Source of the DNA: JBARKJ01 sp049801375
Lineage (GTDB): Bacteria; Nitrospirota; JACRHJ01
Reading direction: 5' to 3'
Assembly: GCA_049801375.1 (NCBI GenBank)
Contig: JBARKJ010000073.1
Span: forward strand, 1-64,000
DNA length: 64,000 nucleotides
The position numbers were made by a program, and so were the translations under genes. The notes under the pieces were generated by a model, which was not told the DNA's origin, did no database searches, and saw only the letters and a program-made list of their open reading frames with translations. Of this stretch, positions 1-8,491 are shown piece by piece (within the stretch, counting starts at the first letter, position 1; every line of letters starts with the position of its first letter).

Positions 1-335
1 TCCTCACCGAGCGTGGCACGTCGTTCGGCTATAATAATCTCGTCGTGGATTTCCGCTCGCTGGTAACGATGCGGGAGATGGGCTATCCGGTGATATTCGA
101 CGCCACGCACAGCGTCCAGTTGCCCGGCGGCGGCGGGGACAAAAGCGCAGGCGACAGGCAGTTTGTAGCGCCACTTGCGCGTGCGGCGGCGGCGGTCGGC
201 ATTGACGGCATCTTCATGGAAGTCCATCCATGCCCGGATGAGGCGCTTTGCGACGGCCCGAATATGGTGGATATTGCCGGGATGGTTGATATTTTAAAAA
301 AGGCATTCGCGGTCCGGGAGGCCGCAGAGGCATAA
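1..335 (+). CDS. kdsA: 3-deoxy-8-phosphooctulonate synthase (KdsA), C-terminal part
   Basis: The gene runs in from the left edge; the reading frame is open from base 3, so only about 110 C-terminal residues are present. KdsA condenses phosphoenolpyruvate with arabinose-5-phosphate to give Kdo-8-phosphate in the cytoplasm, the first step towards the Kdo of LPS. The family signature is clear: FDATHSVQLPGG, then a GIDGIFMEVHPCPDEALCDG stretch that lies near the metal and substrate site in KdsA. The stop codon TAA shares one base with the ATG of the next gene (TAATG), so kdsA, kdsD and kdsC are almost certainly one operon with coupled translation. Confidence 0.95.
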   Translation, partial: LTERGTSFGYNNLVVDFRSLVTMREMGYPVIFDATHSVQLPGGGGDKSAGDRQFVAPLARAAAAVGIDGIFMEVHPCPDEALCDGPNMVDIAGMVDILKKAFAVREAAEA

Positions 336-1291
336 TGCTTAATGGCGCTAAAAAAGTCCTGAGAATTGAGGCCGAGGCGATACTGGCGCTTATCGACAAG
401 ATAAACGGCGAGTTCGCCAGGGCGATGGAGATAATCCTGTCCTGCAAGGGCCGCGTTGTCGTCACCGGCATGGGGAAGTCCGGCCTCATCGGGAAGAAGA
501 TAGCCGCCACGCTTGCGTCAACCGGCACGCCGGCTCTATTCCTTCACCCAGCCGAGGGCATCCACGGCGACTTGGGGATGGTGATGAAGGGGGACGTGAT
601 AATCGCCATATCAAACTCCGGCGAGACGGAGGAGATAGTCAAACTGCTCCCGGTATTCAAAAGGTTGGCGGTTCCGGTCATAGCAATGACCGGCGGGATG
701 AAGTCGGCCCTTGCAAAGGCCGCCGAAGTCACGATAGACGTAGGTGTAGCCGAGGAGGCGTGTCCGATGGGCCTGGCTCCCACCGCTTCCACGACTGCCG
801 CGCTTGCGATGGGGGACGCGATGGCCATTACGCTCCTGGAAAAACGCGGCTTCAAGGAAGAGGATTTTGCCTGTTTCCACCCGGGCGGAAGCCTGGGCAA
901 GAAGCTTCTTCTACGGGTAGAGGACCTGATGCATAGCGGGGCCGAAGTACCGGTGGTGAAGGCTGATACATCCATGCGCGAGGCTCTTTTTGAGATAACG
1001 TCGAAGAAGATGGGCATAACGACGGTCGTTGACGGCGACGGGAAGTTGGTTGGCGTCATAACGGACGGGGACCTCCGGCGCTATCTAGAGAAATCAGATG
1101 ATCTGTTCTCTAAAAATGCGGGAGAACTGGCGCACGGGAACCCGAAGATGATAAGCAGGGACGCCCTGGCGGCAGAGGCCGTGGCGGTCATGGAAAAATA
1201 TTCAATAACCTCGCTTCTAAGCGTTGACGGCGAGGGGAGACCCGAGGGGATAATCCATCTGCACGATCTACTGAAGGCGGGGGTAGTGTAA
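335..1291 (+). CDS. kdsD: D-arabinose-5-phosphate isomerase (KdsD)
   Basis: 318 aa, a full-length KpsF/GutQ/KdsD protein. It interconverts ribulose-5-phosphate and arabinose-5-phosphate, making the substrate of KdsA. An N-terminal SIS domain is seen at about residues 35-170 (VTGMGKSGLIGKK, ISNSGETEEI), with the TASTTAALAMGD stretch typical of this group. Two CBS repeats follow at about 205-318. It begins in the kdsA stop codon and its own stop overlaps the kdsC start (GTAATG), giving the compact order kdsA-kdsD-kdsC, in which three consecutive steps of the Kdo pathway are made together. No odd features. Confidence 0.96.
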   Translation: MLNGAKKVLRIEAEAILALIDKINGEFARAMEIILSCKGRVVVTGMGKSGLIGKKIAATLASTGTPALFLHPAEGIHGDLGMVMKGDVIIAISNSGETEEIVKLLPVFKRLAVPVIAMTGGMKSALAKAAEVTIDVGVAEEACPMGLAPTASTTAALAMGDAMAITLLEKRGFKEEDFACFHPGGSLGKKLLLRVEDLMHSGAEVPVVKADTSMREALFEITSKKMGITTVVDGDGKLVGVITDGDLRRYLEKSDDLFSKNAGELAHGNPKMISRDALAAEAVAVMEKYSITSLLSVDGEGRPEGIIHLHDLLKAGVV

Positions 1292-1821
1292 TGATAAGAG
1301 AAGAGATACGTCAGAAGGCCTCGAAAATAAAGCTCCTTATATCGGATGTGGACGGCGTTTTGACGGGAGGCCAGATAATACTGGATGACAGAGGAACTGA
1401 ATATAAGGTATTCAATGTCCGGGACGGCCACGGAATGAAGATGCTGATGCGGGCCGGCGTGGACGTCGCGCTTCTTACAGGAAGGCAATCCAAGGTGGTC
1501 GAGATCAGGGCGCGTGAGCTTGGCATAGAGCACGTAATACAGGGGGCGCTTGATAAACTCCCGGCGTACCTGGAACTTAAAGACAGGCTGGGGATGAAAG
1601 ACGAGGAAATCGCCTATATAGGAGACGACAATGTCGACCTTCCCGTGATGAAGCGGGTGGGGCTTTCCATATCGGTCTCGGATGCTGAGCCGTACGTGAA
1701 GGAGGCGGCGGATATGGTGACGGAGAGGAAAGGCGGCCAGGCGGCGGTGCGCGAGGCGATAGATTACATCCTGAAGGCGAGGGGGGACTGGGACGCGGTT
1801 AACTCAAAATATTTTAGTTGA
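1291..1821 (+). CDS. kdsC: 3-deoxy-D-manno-octulosonate-8-phosphate phosphatase (KdsC)
   Basis: 176 aa, the usual length for this minimal HAD-superfamily phosphatase, which removes the phosphate from Kdo-8-P and releases Kdo. HAD motif I is ISDVDGVLTGG (nucleophile Asp and general acid Asp), motif II is LLTGRQS, and motif IV is YIGDDNVDLPVM. There is no cap domain, as expected for KdsC, which works as a tetramer. It overlaps the kdsD stop by one base and is the last gene of the Kdo operon; a 67-bp gap without an obvious hairpin separates it from pgsA. Confidence 0.95.
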   Translation: MIREEIRQKASKIKLLISDVDGVLTGGQIILDDRGTEYKVFNVRDGHGMKMLMRAGVDVALLTGRQSKVVEIRARELGIEHVIQGALDKLPAYLELKDRLGMKDEEIAYIGDDNVDLPVMKRVGLSISVSDAEPYVKEAADMVTERKGGQAAVREAIDYILKARGDWDAVNSKYFS

Positions 1822-1888
1822 TAAATGGCCTTCGGTTGCTGTAAAATCCGAAAAGCATTAACTAACGGGAAAATGAGGAAAACTGGCT

Positions 1889-2470
1889 TTGAACCTCCCG
1901 AACGCCCTTACTCTTCTTAGAGTCCTGCTTATCCCGGTATTCATCCTGTTCCTATCATCATATACACCGTTCAACCTGACGCTTAGTATCCGGGCCACGG
2001 CCGCCACGGGCATTTTTTTCGTTGCTTCCATCACCGACTGGCTCGACGGCTACATCGCCCGGCGAACCGGTCAGATAACTAAGCTTGGAAAGCTCTTCGA
2101 CCCCATTGCGGACAAACTCCTGACATCGTCCGCACTTATCCTGCTCGTATCGCTCCACGGACAGGTCCCGGCCTGGATCGTGATTGTGATAATCGGGAGG
2201 GAATTCGCCGTTACAGGGCTTCGGGCGGCGGCTTCTTCGGAGGGCTATGTAATACCCGCCGCGGAAGGGGGGAAAGCTAAGATGGTCTTCCAGACCATAG
2301 CCATAATCGCGCTCCTGCTGGACCTTGGGGTTAAGTTTATGTACCTCGATTTGTTCTGGATAGGCATCGTCGCGCTCTGGATATCCATGCTTCTTGCGGT
2401 GATTTCCGGAGTTCAGTACTTCGTGGAGTACTGGGACAAGATCGGCCTGTCCGGGGAGGGCGGTCAGTGA
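1889..2470 (+). CDS. pgsA: CDP-diacylglycerol-glycerol-3-phosphate 3-phosphatidyltransferase
   Basis: 193 aa integral membrane enzyme that makes phosphatidylglycerol-phosphate from CDP-diacylglycerol and glycerol-3-phosphate. The CDP-alcohol phosphatidyltransferase motif D-G-x2-A-R-x8-G-x3-D-x3-D is complete within WLDGYIARRTGQITKLGKLF and the following DPIAD. Several hydrophobic segments (start, about 80-105, 130-180) fit the six-helix fold. The start is TTG at 1889 with GAGGAA about 10 bases upstream; no in-frame ATG gives the conserved NLPNALTLLR start. The 3' end overlaps plsY by 4 bases (GTGA), so two phospholipid-synthesis genes are coupled. Confidence 0.94.
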   Translation: MNLPNALTLLRVLLIPVFILFLSSYTPFNLTLSIRATAATGIFFVASITDWLDGYIARRTGQITKLGKLFDPIADKLLTSSALILLVSLHGQVPAWIVIVIIGREFAVTGLRAAASSEGYVIPAAEGGKAKMVFQTIAIIALLLDLGVKFMYLDLFWIGIVALWISMLLAVISGVQYFVEYWDKIGLSGEGGQ

Positions 2471-3048
2471 CCGGGGCCCTGTGTCTGCTGGCCTATATTC
2501 TGGGTTCCATCCCGTTCGGCGTGCTGGTTGCGAAAGCCTACGGCGCCGACCTCCGCTCGAAGGGGAGCGGCAACATCGGCGCGACCAATGCGCTTCGGGT
2601 TCTTGGGAAGAAGGCGGGCGCGCTGACTTTGCTCGGAGACATGCTTAAAGGGGTGGTGGCGGTCCTGATAGCGCTGAAGTTCGGAGGTTATGAAACTGGG
2701 GCGCTGGCGGCGGGTGCGGCGGTCCTGGGACATGATTTTTCCATATTTGCAAGATTTAAAGGAGGCAAGGGGGTCGCTACCAGCATGGGGACAATTCTGG
2801 CGCTGGAGCCTTTTATCGGCCTTGCGTGCGCGGCGGTATGGATCCTCGCCTTTATCGCTTTCAGGATATCGTCAATTGGCGCGCTGGCTGCCTTTACCGC
2901 GTTGCCCGTGTTGGCCCTGATATTCAAAGGCGGCAACTATTTTTTTATTATACTTTCCTTCTTTCTTGCAATTATGATATTTATTAAACATCAGGAAAAC
3001 ATAAAGAGACTTATTAGAGGGGAAGAGGCCGGATTTTCCGGGAAATAA
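2467..3048 (+). CDS. plsY: Acyl-phosphate:glycerol-3-phosphate acyltransferase (PlsY)
   Basis: 193 aa membrane protein that transfers an acyl chain from acyl-phosphate to glycerol-3-phosphate, the first step of phospholipid synthesis. The first PlsY motif is visible (LGSIPFGVLVAK, then KGSGNIGATNALR), followed by FKGGKGVATSMG in the second cytoplasmic loop and a third conserved region near residues 120-150. About five hydrophobic helices. GTG start at 2467 overlapping the pgsA stop (GTGA). The end is followed by 23 bases and then the TPR membrane protein. Confidence 0.94.
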   Translation: MTGALCLLAYILGSIPFGVLVAKAYGADLRSKGSGNIGATNALRVLGKKAGALTLLGDMLKGVVAVLIALKFGGYETGALAAGAAVLGHDFSIFARFKGGKGVATSMGTILALEPFIGLACAAVWILAFIAFRISSIGALAAFTALPVLALIFKGGNYFFIILSFFLAIMIFIKHQENIKRLIRGEEAGFSGK

Positions 3049-3071
3049 TTCAGAGTAACAAGTAAATCTCT

Positions 3072-4964
3072 ATGCTGGCACGAAAAATAGTATTCTTTAT
3101 CATGGCTATAGTCCTTTTGGCGGCACCTGCTTTCGCCCAGGAGGCGACACCGTCTCCATCTGTTTCTCCTTCAAAGGCTACTGATATATCGTTCATAAAC
3201 GGCGAGGCTTACGGAAAGCTTTCGGAGGTCCGGAGCAGACTTAAGGCGAAAGACTACGAGGGCGCCAGGAATAGTCTTCGCGACCTGGAAAACTTCTGCC
3301 TGGACTTGGGGATTACGTCATTCGAGCCGCTGTCGGCGGCGATGTTAAAGCAGGGAAAATCCCTTTTAGATGCAGAAGATACAGCCGGCGCACTGTTGCT
3401 CATAAATTCCGCGGTCAGGATATCCCCTGATTATCCTCCGGCGTATTTCGCGAGAGGGTGGGCTTACTTTGCTCAGGATAAAATGAAGTTCCTGATTACC
3501 CTCGATTCATTCCGGGAGGGATTTGTTAAATCCCTTGGAGACTTCTGGTGGCCATTCTTCTACCTCGGCGACAAGTTCGCCAGCTTCCTTTTTACCCTCG
3601 CCGCCCTCTTCTCGCTTTTTGGGCTCTGCATGGCGGTAAGGTATTCCGCGCTCTTCTCCCACGACATCGCGGAGGCGCTTAAAAAGAAAGAATCGGAACC
3701 TTATCTGACATATATAATCCTGCCCCTGTTTTTTCTTGCCGTGCTCGGTCTGCTCGGTTACTGGTGGGCGGCCTCAGTATGCTTCCTTTCGTTATGGGTC
3801 TATTTCAATAAAAAAGAAAAAGCGCTTGCCGTTTGCTTTTTCGCCCTCCTTGTCTTTATGCCGGAGATAATCGGGAACTTCTCAAACTTCCCGCAGGCTG
3901 GAGGAAACAGGCTTCTTTGGGTGATGGATGAAGTAAACAAGGGACATCTCCATAGCGGGGCGGAGGAATACCTGGAATCGGTGACGTCGAAAGAGCCAAG
4001 AAACGAAGCGGCGGCGATGTCGCTCGCTGAATTATATAAAAAATCCGGAAGATATGACGATGCCGCCGAAGCCTACGAGAAACTTTCTACGGCCTCCCCT
4101 GAAAATACGCTTTATCGAAACAACCTGGGCAATGTGTATTTTCTGGCCGGACGGAACTCCGACGCCGTGAGAGAATACCAGGCGGCAATCCAGTACGGCC
4201 CTGAAAAACCCCTGCCGTATTTCAACCTCAGCCAGGTTTATGGAGAAAACCTGATGTTCCCGGAAAGGGAGAGGGCGGACTTGGCGGCCAGAGAGCTTGA
4301 CCCGGCTTTAGTTTCAGCCCTACGGGAAAGGGCCGGAACCGAACCGGTGAGGATGGTATTCGACTATCCGGTCCCTGTCGAGACGTTCTGGCGGATAGCG
4401 TTTTCCAACAGACATAGCGGGCTTGCGGATTCGCTATGGGAGATGACGGTAAAAGTGCTGCCGTTAAAAGGCACTCGTCTTGCCGGGATTTCCTTTATTA
4501 TCCTGGCTCTTGCCGTCAGTGCGCTCAGAAAAAAGGGGGTAACTTCTCATTTCTGCAAAAAATGCGGCAAGGTGAGCTGCAGGAAATGCCAAAAGCCCAA
4601 TTATAGCAAGGAACTCTGCCCGGAATGCCACCAGATATTTGTAAAGCTGGAGGGCGTGGAGGCAAGGGACAGGGTGCGTAAACTTCTCGAAGTGCGGGAA
4701 AAGAATAGGAAAAAAACTCTCTTTTGCCGTTCCGTCACCCTGGTAGTTCCGGGGACCGGTCATTTTCTGACGGGACATCCATCCAGGGGATTTCTGTTTA
4801 TGGGTGCGTTTATTTTCTTCGTAAAGGATATATTCTTTGGGCAATTCCTGAGTGTCCCGTATGAATTCCGGCTCCCTTTCTTACAGCCGGACGTTCTGCT
4901 GATGTCTATATTGTTGCTGGCTTTTTATCTCTTTTCGCAGTTCAGTCTGCGCAAGGTAATTTGA
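3072..4964 (+). CDS. TPR-containing membrane protein with a zinc-ribbon-like segment, unknown function
   Basis: 630 aa, not a family I can name. Visible order: signal peptide (residues 1-22, cleavage after AFA), a helical periplasmic stretch with TPR-like repeats (about 45-150), several hydrophobic segments (about 165-265), TPR repeats (about 290-400), another hydrophobic helix (about 470-490), a cysteine-rich segment from about 493 (CKKCGKVSCRKC, then CPECH) that looks like a double zinc ribbon, and two or three C-terminal transmembrane helices. The gene lies 7 bases before a DUF4388/pseudopilin-like fusion and they are probably cotranscribed. A role in envelope assembly or a secretion/pilus-like machine is a guess from this neighbour only. 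Confidence 0.8.
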   Translation: MLARKIVFFIMAIVLLAAPAFAQEATPSPSVSPSKATDISFINGEAYGKLSEVRSRLKAKDYEGARNSLRDLENFCLDLGITSFEPLSAAMLKQGKSLLDAEDTAGALLLINSAVRISPDYPPAYFARGWAYFAQDKMKFLITLDSFREGFVKSLGDFWWPFFYLGDKFASFLFTLAALFSLFGLCMAVRYSALFSHDIAEALKKKESEPYLTYIILPLFFLAVLGLLGYWWAASVCFLSLWVYFNKKEKALAVCFFALLVFMPEIIGNFSNFPQAGGNRLLWVMDEVNKGHLHSGAEEYLESVTSKEPRNEAAAMSLAELYKKSGRYDDAAEAYEKLSTASPENTLYRNNLGNVYFLAGRNSDAVREYQAAIQYGPEKPLPYFNLSQVYGENLMFPERERADLAARELDPALVSALRERAGTEPVRMVFDYPVPVETFWRIAFSNRHSGLADSLWEMTVKVLPLKGTRLAGISFIILALAVSALRKKGVTSHFCKKCGKVSCRKCQKPNYSKELCPECHQIFVKLEGVEARDRVRKLLEVREKNRKKTLFCRSVTLVVPGTGHFLTGHPSRGFLFMGAFIFFVKDIFFGQFLSVPYEFRLPFLQPDVLLMSILLLAFYLFSQFSLRKVI

Positions 4965-4971
4965 GGCGATA

Positions 4972-6141
4972 ATGGCGCTTGAAGGTACTATAAAAGATTT
5001 CGGCCTCGCGGATATTTTTCAGTTGATAGGCCTTCAGAAGAAAACGGGCACGCTCTTCCTTAAAGGGGTTGAGACCACGGTCAACATCCATTTCGAGGAC
5101 GGGGCCGTGGTAAAGGCAGAGGAAAGCCTTAAAATCCCTAAATATTTAACCGGCAGGATATTAATAAATCTTGGGAAAATTGAGCCTTATCAGCTTGAAG
5201 AAGCTTTAGAGGTTCAGAAGACGACTGCGCGCAAGATAGGGAGCATCCTCATTGGACAGGAACTTATCAACAAGGACGAACTTCGGGACGCGCTCTCCTT
5301 CCAGATGAAGGAAGCGGTTTACAGGGTCTTCAGGTGGAAAGGCGGCGATTACAAGTTTTATCAAGATAAAGTAGAATACGACCGCGATACCGTGATCCCC
5401 CTGAGCTCCGAACATCTCCTGATGGACGGGGTAAGGATGCTGGATGAGTGGCCAAAGCTGGAAAAGACGCTTCCTCCATCGGATATTGTATTGAAGAGAG
5501 ACGATCTGCGAACTGTCTCCGAAGACGAGGCGGCCGGGGATGAGGACATTTTTTCGTATGCTGGAGGCCCGGATAACCTCTCGAAAGAGGCCCTCCAGAC
5601 CCTTAAACTAGTCCACGGGGGCAAGACGGTCTATGAAATTATCGAGTCCTCGCCCTTGGGTGAATTCGATGCCTCAAAGGCTATCGTGGAGCTTATCCGA
5701 AAAGGATTTTTACGGAAGACGGAATCACTACCAGAGATTATCCTCCAAGAGAAAAAAATGAGGCATCCGAGGGTTGTTTCCGAGTGGCTTGTTTACGTCC
5801 TTTATGTAATGGTAGCCGCCGCTCTTGCACTGATTTTTCACCAGGTTACCGGCACAAGGAGGATAATGGACCCAAGGGCTACGCGGTTCCCGGATGTTAA
5901 AACTTCCTTCTGCACCGTCCAGGTTAAAAAGGCGAGGGATAATGCGGATCTCTATTATTTTGATAACGGACTTTATCCTAAAAAACTTTCCACCTTGGGG
6001 ACCTTGGATTATGATTCGGATTTAACGGATCCATGGGGAAGGATGCTTGTCATGAAATTCAATAATGGGGAAGTTATCGTTGAAAGCGCAGGGTTGGACG
6101 GATATATAGGCACGGGTGACGACATCTCCAGTAATCCTTGA
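4972..6141 (+). CDS. DUF4388 protein fused to a GspG-like pseudopilin C-terminal domain
   Basis: 389 aa. Residues 1 to about 110 match the DUF4388/PatA N-terminal pattern (ALEGTIKDFGLADIFQLIG, then TGTLFLK), a module common in deltaproteobacterial gliding and pilus regulators. Residues about 60-150 also resemble the GspE N-terminal fold (GKIEPYQLEEALEVQ). One transmembrane helix lies at about 267-286. The rest resembles the C-terminal part of type II secretion major pseudopilin GspG: NADLYYFDNGLYP, DPWGRM and ESAGLDGYIGTGDDI, the last being its calcium-binding loop pattern. The membrane topology (cytoplasmic DUF4388, periplasmic pseudopilin-like domain) is inferred. There is no prepilin peptidase site at the N terminus, so it is not an ordinary pseudopilin. 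Confidence 0.82.
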   Translation: MALEGTIKDFGLADIFQLIGLQKKTGTLFLKGVETTVNIHFEDGAVVKAEESLKIPKYLTGRILINLGKIEPYQLEEALEVQKTTARKIGSILIGQELINKDELRDALSFQMKEAVYRVFRWKGGDYKFYQDKVEYDRDTVIPLSSEHLLMDGVRMLDEWPKLEKTLPPSDIVLKRDDLRTVSEDEAAGDEDIFSYAGGPDNLSKEALQTLKLVHGGKTVYEIIESSPLGEFDASKAIVELIRKGFLRKTESLPEIILQEKKMRHPRVVSEWLVYVLYVMVAAALALIFHQVTGTRRIMDPRATRFPDVKTSFCTVQVKKARDNADLYYFDNGLYPKKLSTLGTLDYDSDLTDPWGRMLVMKFNNGEVIVESAGLDGYIGTGDDISSNP

Positions 6142-6144
6142 GTT

Positions 6145-6172
6145 AGTTTACATAATATATCTTATGGGACAT
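6145..6172 (+). other. dif-like site (candidate XerC/XerD recombination site)
   Basis: A 28-bp site fills most of the 36-bp gap between the DUF4388 gene and the amidohydrolase gene. Read on the minus strand it has a left arm ATGTCCCATAA, a 6-bp centre GATATA and a right arm TTATGTAAACT. The right arm equals, as I recall it, the right (XerD-side) arm of Bacillus subtilis dif and differs at two positions from that of E. coli (TTATGTTAAAT). The inner CATAA-N6-TTATG inverted repeat is exactly the dif core, and the left arm is more variable, as is normal for XerC arms. Gene orientation converges about 3.5 kb away, as expected for a terminus. Only one chance-prone short match supports it, so a genome-wide uniqueness check matters. 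Confidence 0.72.
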
Positions 6173-6177
6173 TTTAA

Positions 6178-7428
6178 TTGATAATTCGAGCACGAAAGCT
6201 TCTGCCTATAACCAGCCCGCCCATCGATTACGGCGCTATTGTAATTCAGGGTAGCAAAATAATCGCTCTGGGCAAGGAAAAGATTATAATAAAAAAATAT
6301 CCCGCGGAGAAGGTCGTCGATCTCGAGGACCGTCTGGTTATGCCCGGGCTTATAAATGCCCACACCCACCTCGAACTCTCCCAACTGAAGGGAAAAATCA
6401 GTGAGCGCCGCGAGTTTTTTGACTGGATAATAAAGTTAGTGGAAATCAGGCGCAAGCTCGGCACAAAAAATCTCGAACAGGCGGTAAGGTTTTCACTGAT
6501 TGAGCTTTTAACATCGGGTACTACCTGCATAGGCGATATATCCTCCACCGAAGCCGCGCTTCCCATGCTTGCTAAAAGCGGACTCCGTGCAGTGGCATTC
6601 TTGGAGGTCCTCGGTCCCGAGGAGCAAAAGTCGGAACAGATTTTTGAAGCCCTGAAGGCGCGGCTCGGGAAACTTAAAGACTTATCGAACCGTATTACCC
6701 CGGGAATCTCCCCGCATTCTGTCTATTCTGTTTCTCCTTTATTAATAAAGAGCATAGCCGATTATACTTTAGGTAACGGTTTACCTGTACAAGTGCATCT
6801 GTCTGAAACCGAACATGAAAAGCTATATATAAATGGAAAACCATCCGAGCTTGACGGGTATCTGGAACACTTCGGATGGAAAGGGATTAAGAAGGAAAAA
6901 TCCAGATCGCCTCTGGGATTCCTCAACCAAGCCGGGCTGGACAGCTTCACGGCCGTGCACGGTGTTCACCTTACCGGCCCTGATATGAAATTTATGCGTA
7001 AAAATGGGATTTCGTGCGTATTCTGTCCCAGGAGTAACTATTTCCTGGGAGTCGGGAAGGCGCCTGTTGAAGAGATGGCGGAGGCTGGGATTAACCTGGC
7101 CATCGGGACCGACAGTCTGGCCAGCAACATCAACCTCGACCTATGGGAAGAGATGCGGTTTGCCTACCTCGTAAGTCGTCTGACGGCAAGGAAGATGATC
7201 GAGATGGCTACGCTCAACGGTGCTAAAGCCCTCGGGCTGGAGCGGATAACCGGTTCCCTCGAACCAGGCAAGGAAGCCGACATTATAGCCATTAATACTG
7301 ACGCCGTAAACGAGAAAGACCCATACTACCCCCTGCTCATGGAGACTCAGAAAGAGGACGTCGCCGCGACCATAGTTCAGGGGAAACCAATTCATTCCAC
7401 GGATGGATATATCAGCTATGGATTTTAA
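6178..7428 (+). CDS. Amidohydrolase, probable aminofutalosine deaminase
   Basis: 416 aa member of the amidohydrolase (TrzN/SsnA/MtaD-like) superfamily. Metal and catalytic motifs are in order: NAHTHLELS (HxH), VQVHLSETEHE, FTAVHGVHLTGPDM and AIGTDSLASN (Asp). Because it is directly followed by mqnE and mqnC, the best reading is the deaminase that turns aminodeoxyfutalosine into futalosine in the alternative menaquinone pathway (MqnX type); the sequence alone fits any adenosine-type or S-adenosylhomocysteine-type deaminase of this family. TTG start at 6178, just after the dif-like site. Its last 26 bases overlap the proposed mqnE start. Confidence 0.85.
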   Translation: MIIRARKLLPITSPPIDYGAIVIQGSKIIALGKEKIIIKKYPAEKVVDLEDRLVMPGLINAHTHLELSQLKGKISERREFFDWIIKLVEIRRKLGTKNLEQAVRFSLIELLTSGTTCIGDISSTEAALPMLAKSGLRAVAFLEVLGPEEQKSEQIFEALKARLGKLKDLSNRITPGISPHSVYSVSPLLIKSIADYTLGNGLPVQVHLSETEHEKLYINGKPSELDGYLEHFGWKGIKKEKSRSPLGFLNQAGLDSFTAVHGVHLTGPDMKFMRKNGISCVFCPRSNYFLGVGKAPVEEMAEAGINLAIGTDSLASNINLDLWEEMRFAYLVSRLTARKMIEMATLNGAKALGLERITGSLEPGKEADIIAINTDAVNEKDPYYPLLMETQKEDVAATIVQGKPIHSTDGYISYGF

Positions 7429-8491
7429 GGCGCTTAAAAACAAACTTTCCTCCGGCGGGAGGTTATCCGAGGCTGAAGCCGTGGAACTCCTGCGCACCGA
7501 GGACATCTTTTCGCTCGGAGAGCTGGCAAACAAGACGAGCGAAAAGAAGAATAAAAAGTTCGTCCACTTTATAAAGAACAGGCACATAAACCCTGGCAAT
7601 ATTTGCATTAACCGATGTAAATTCTGCGCGTTCAGCCGGAGCGTTGGCGAGAAGGGCGCCTACTTTTACACTATTCCCGAAATGGCGGAAATGGCAAGAA
7701 AAGTCCGGGCAAAGGTAAGCGAGTTCCATATAGTCGGCGGCTTAAACCCGGAAATGGGTCTGGATTTTTATAAAGAGCTGTTCCAGACATTAAAACAAGA
7801 GGTGCCGGGCGTGGCAATAAAAGCGCTTACGGCGGTTGAAATCGATTACCTATCAAAGCTTTCCGGGATTAAAATTAATAAAATACTTGAAGAACTTAGA
7901 GAGGCCGGACTGGACTCAATGCCGGGTGGCGGAGCGGAGATATTCAGGCAAAAGGTACGCGGCCAGCTCTGCCCCGAGAAAATAGACGGCAGGCGCTGGC
8001 TGAGCATTATGGAGACGGCGCATAAAATCGGCATCAGGACTACCGCGACCATGCTCTTCGGCCACCTGGAATCCTTCGAGGACAGGGTAGACCACCTTCG
8101 GAGGCTTCGTAACCTCCAGGACAAAACAGGAGGATTCCTCGCCTTTATCCCCCTCCCCTTCCACCCGAAGAATACACGGATAGAGAAGACGCACCCCATA
8201 AGCGGCCTGGACATCCTCCGAACAATTGCAGTCTCAAGGCTTTACCTGGATAACTTCGATCACATCAAAGCATACTGGATAATGACGGGGGAAAAGCTCG
8301 CCCAAACCTGTCTGCTTTTCGGCGCGGACGATCTGGATGGCACGGTTATTGAGGAAAAGATAGCCCACGACGCGGGGGCTGAGAGTAAAGAAGTTATGAC
8401 CGTAGAGGATATTACCTATATTATTAAGAAAGCCGGCAAGGTGCCGGTCGAGCGAGATACTTTCTACCGCCGGTTAAAGGTTTGGGACTGA
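7403..8491 (+). CDS. mqnE: Aminofutalosine synthase, radical SAM (MqnE)
   Basis: 362 aa. Radical SAM enzyme that joins 3-[(1-carboxyvinyl)oxy]benzoate to the adenosyl radical to give aminodeoxyfutalosine. The 4Fe-4S motif is INRCKFCAFSR (CxxxCxxC with the preceding NICIN), then HIVGGLNPEM, DSMPGGGAEIF, TTATMLFGHLE and FIPLPFHPKNT. The PLPFHP form points to MqnE rather than MqnC. The ATG at 7403 overlaps the upstream gene by 26 bases; an ATG at 7418 (MDFKALKNK) is an alternative, and neither has a strong ribosome site. The stop TGA overlaps the mqnC ATG (TGATG). Confidence 0.92.
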   Translation: MDISAMDFKALKNKLSSGGRLSEAEAVELLRTEDIFSLGELANKTSEKKNKKFVHFIKNRHINPGNICINRCKFCAFSRSVGEKGAYFYTIPEMAEMARKVRAKVSEFHIVGGLNPEMGLDFYKELFQTLKQEVPGVAIKALTAVEIDYLSKLSGIKINKILEELREAGLDSMPGGGAEIFRQKVRGQLCPEKIDGRRWLSIMETAHKIGIRTTATMLFGHLESFEDRVDHLRRLRNLQDKTGGFLAFIPLPFHPKNTRIEKTHPISGLDILRTIAVSRLYLDNFDHIKAYWIMTGEKLAQTCLLFGADDLDGTVIEEKIAHDAGAESKEVMTVEDITYIIKKAGKVPVERDTFYRRLKVWD

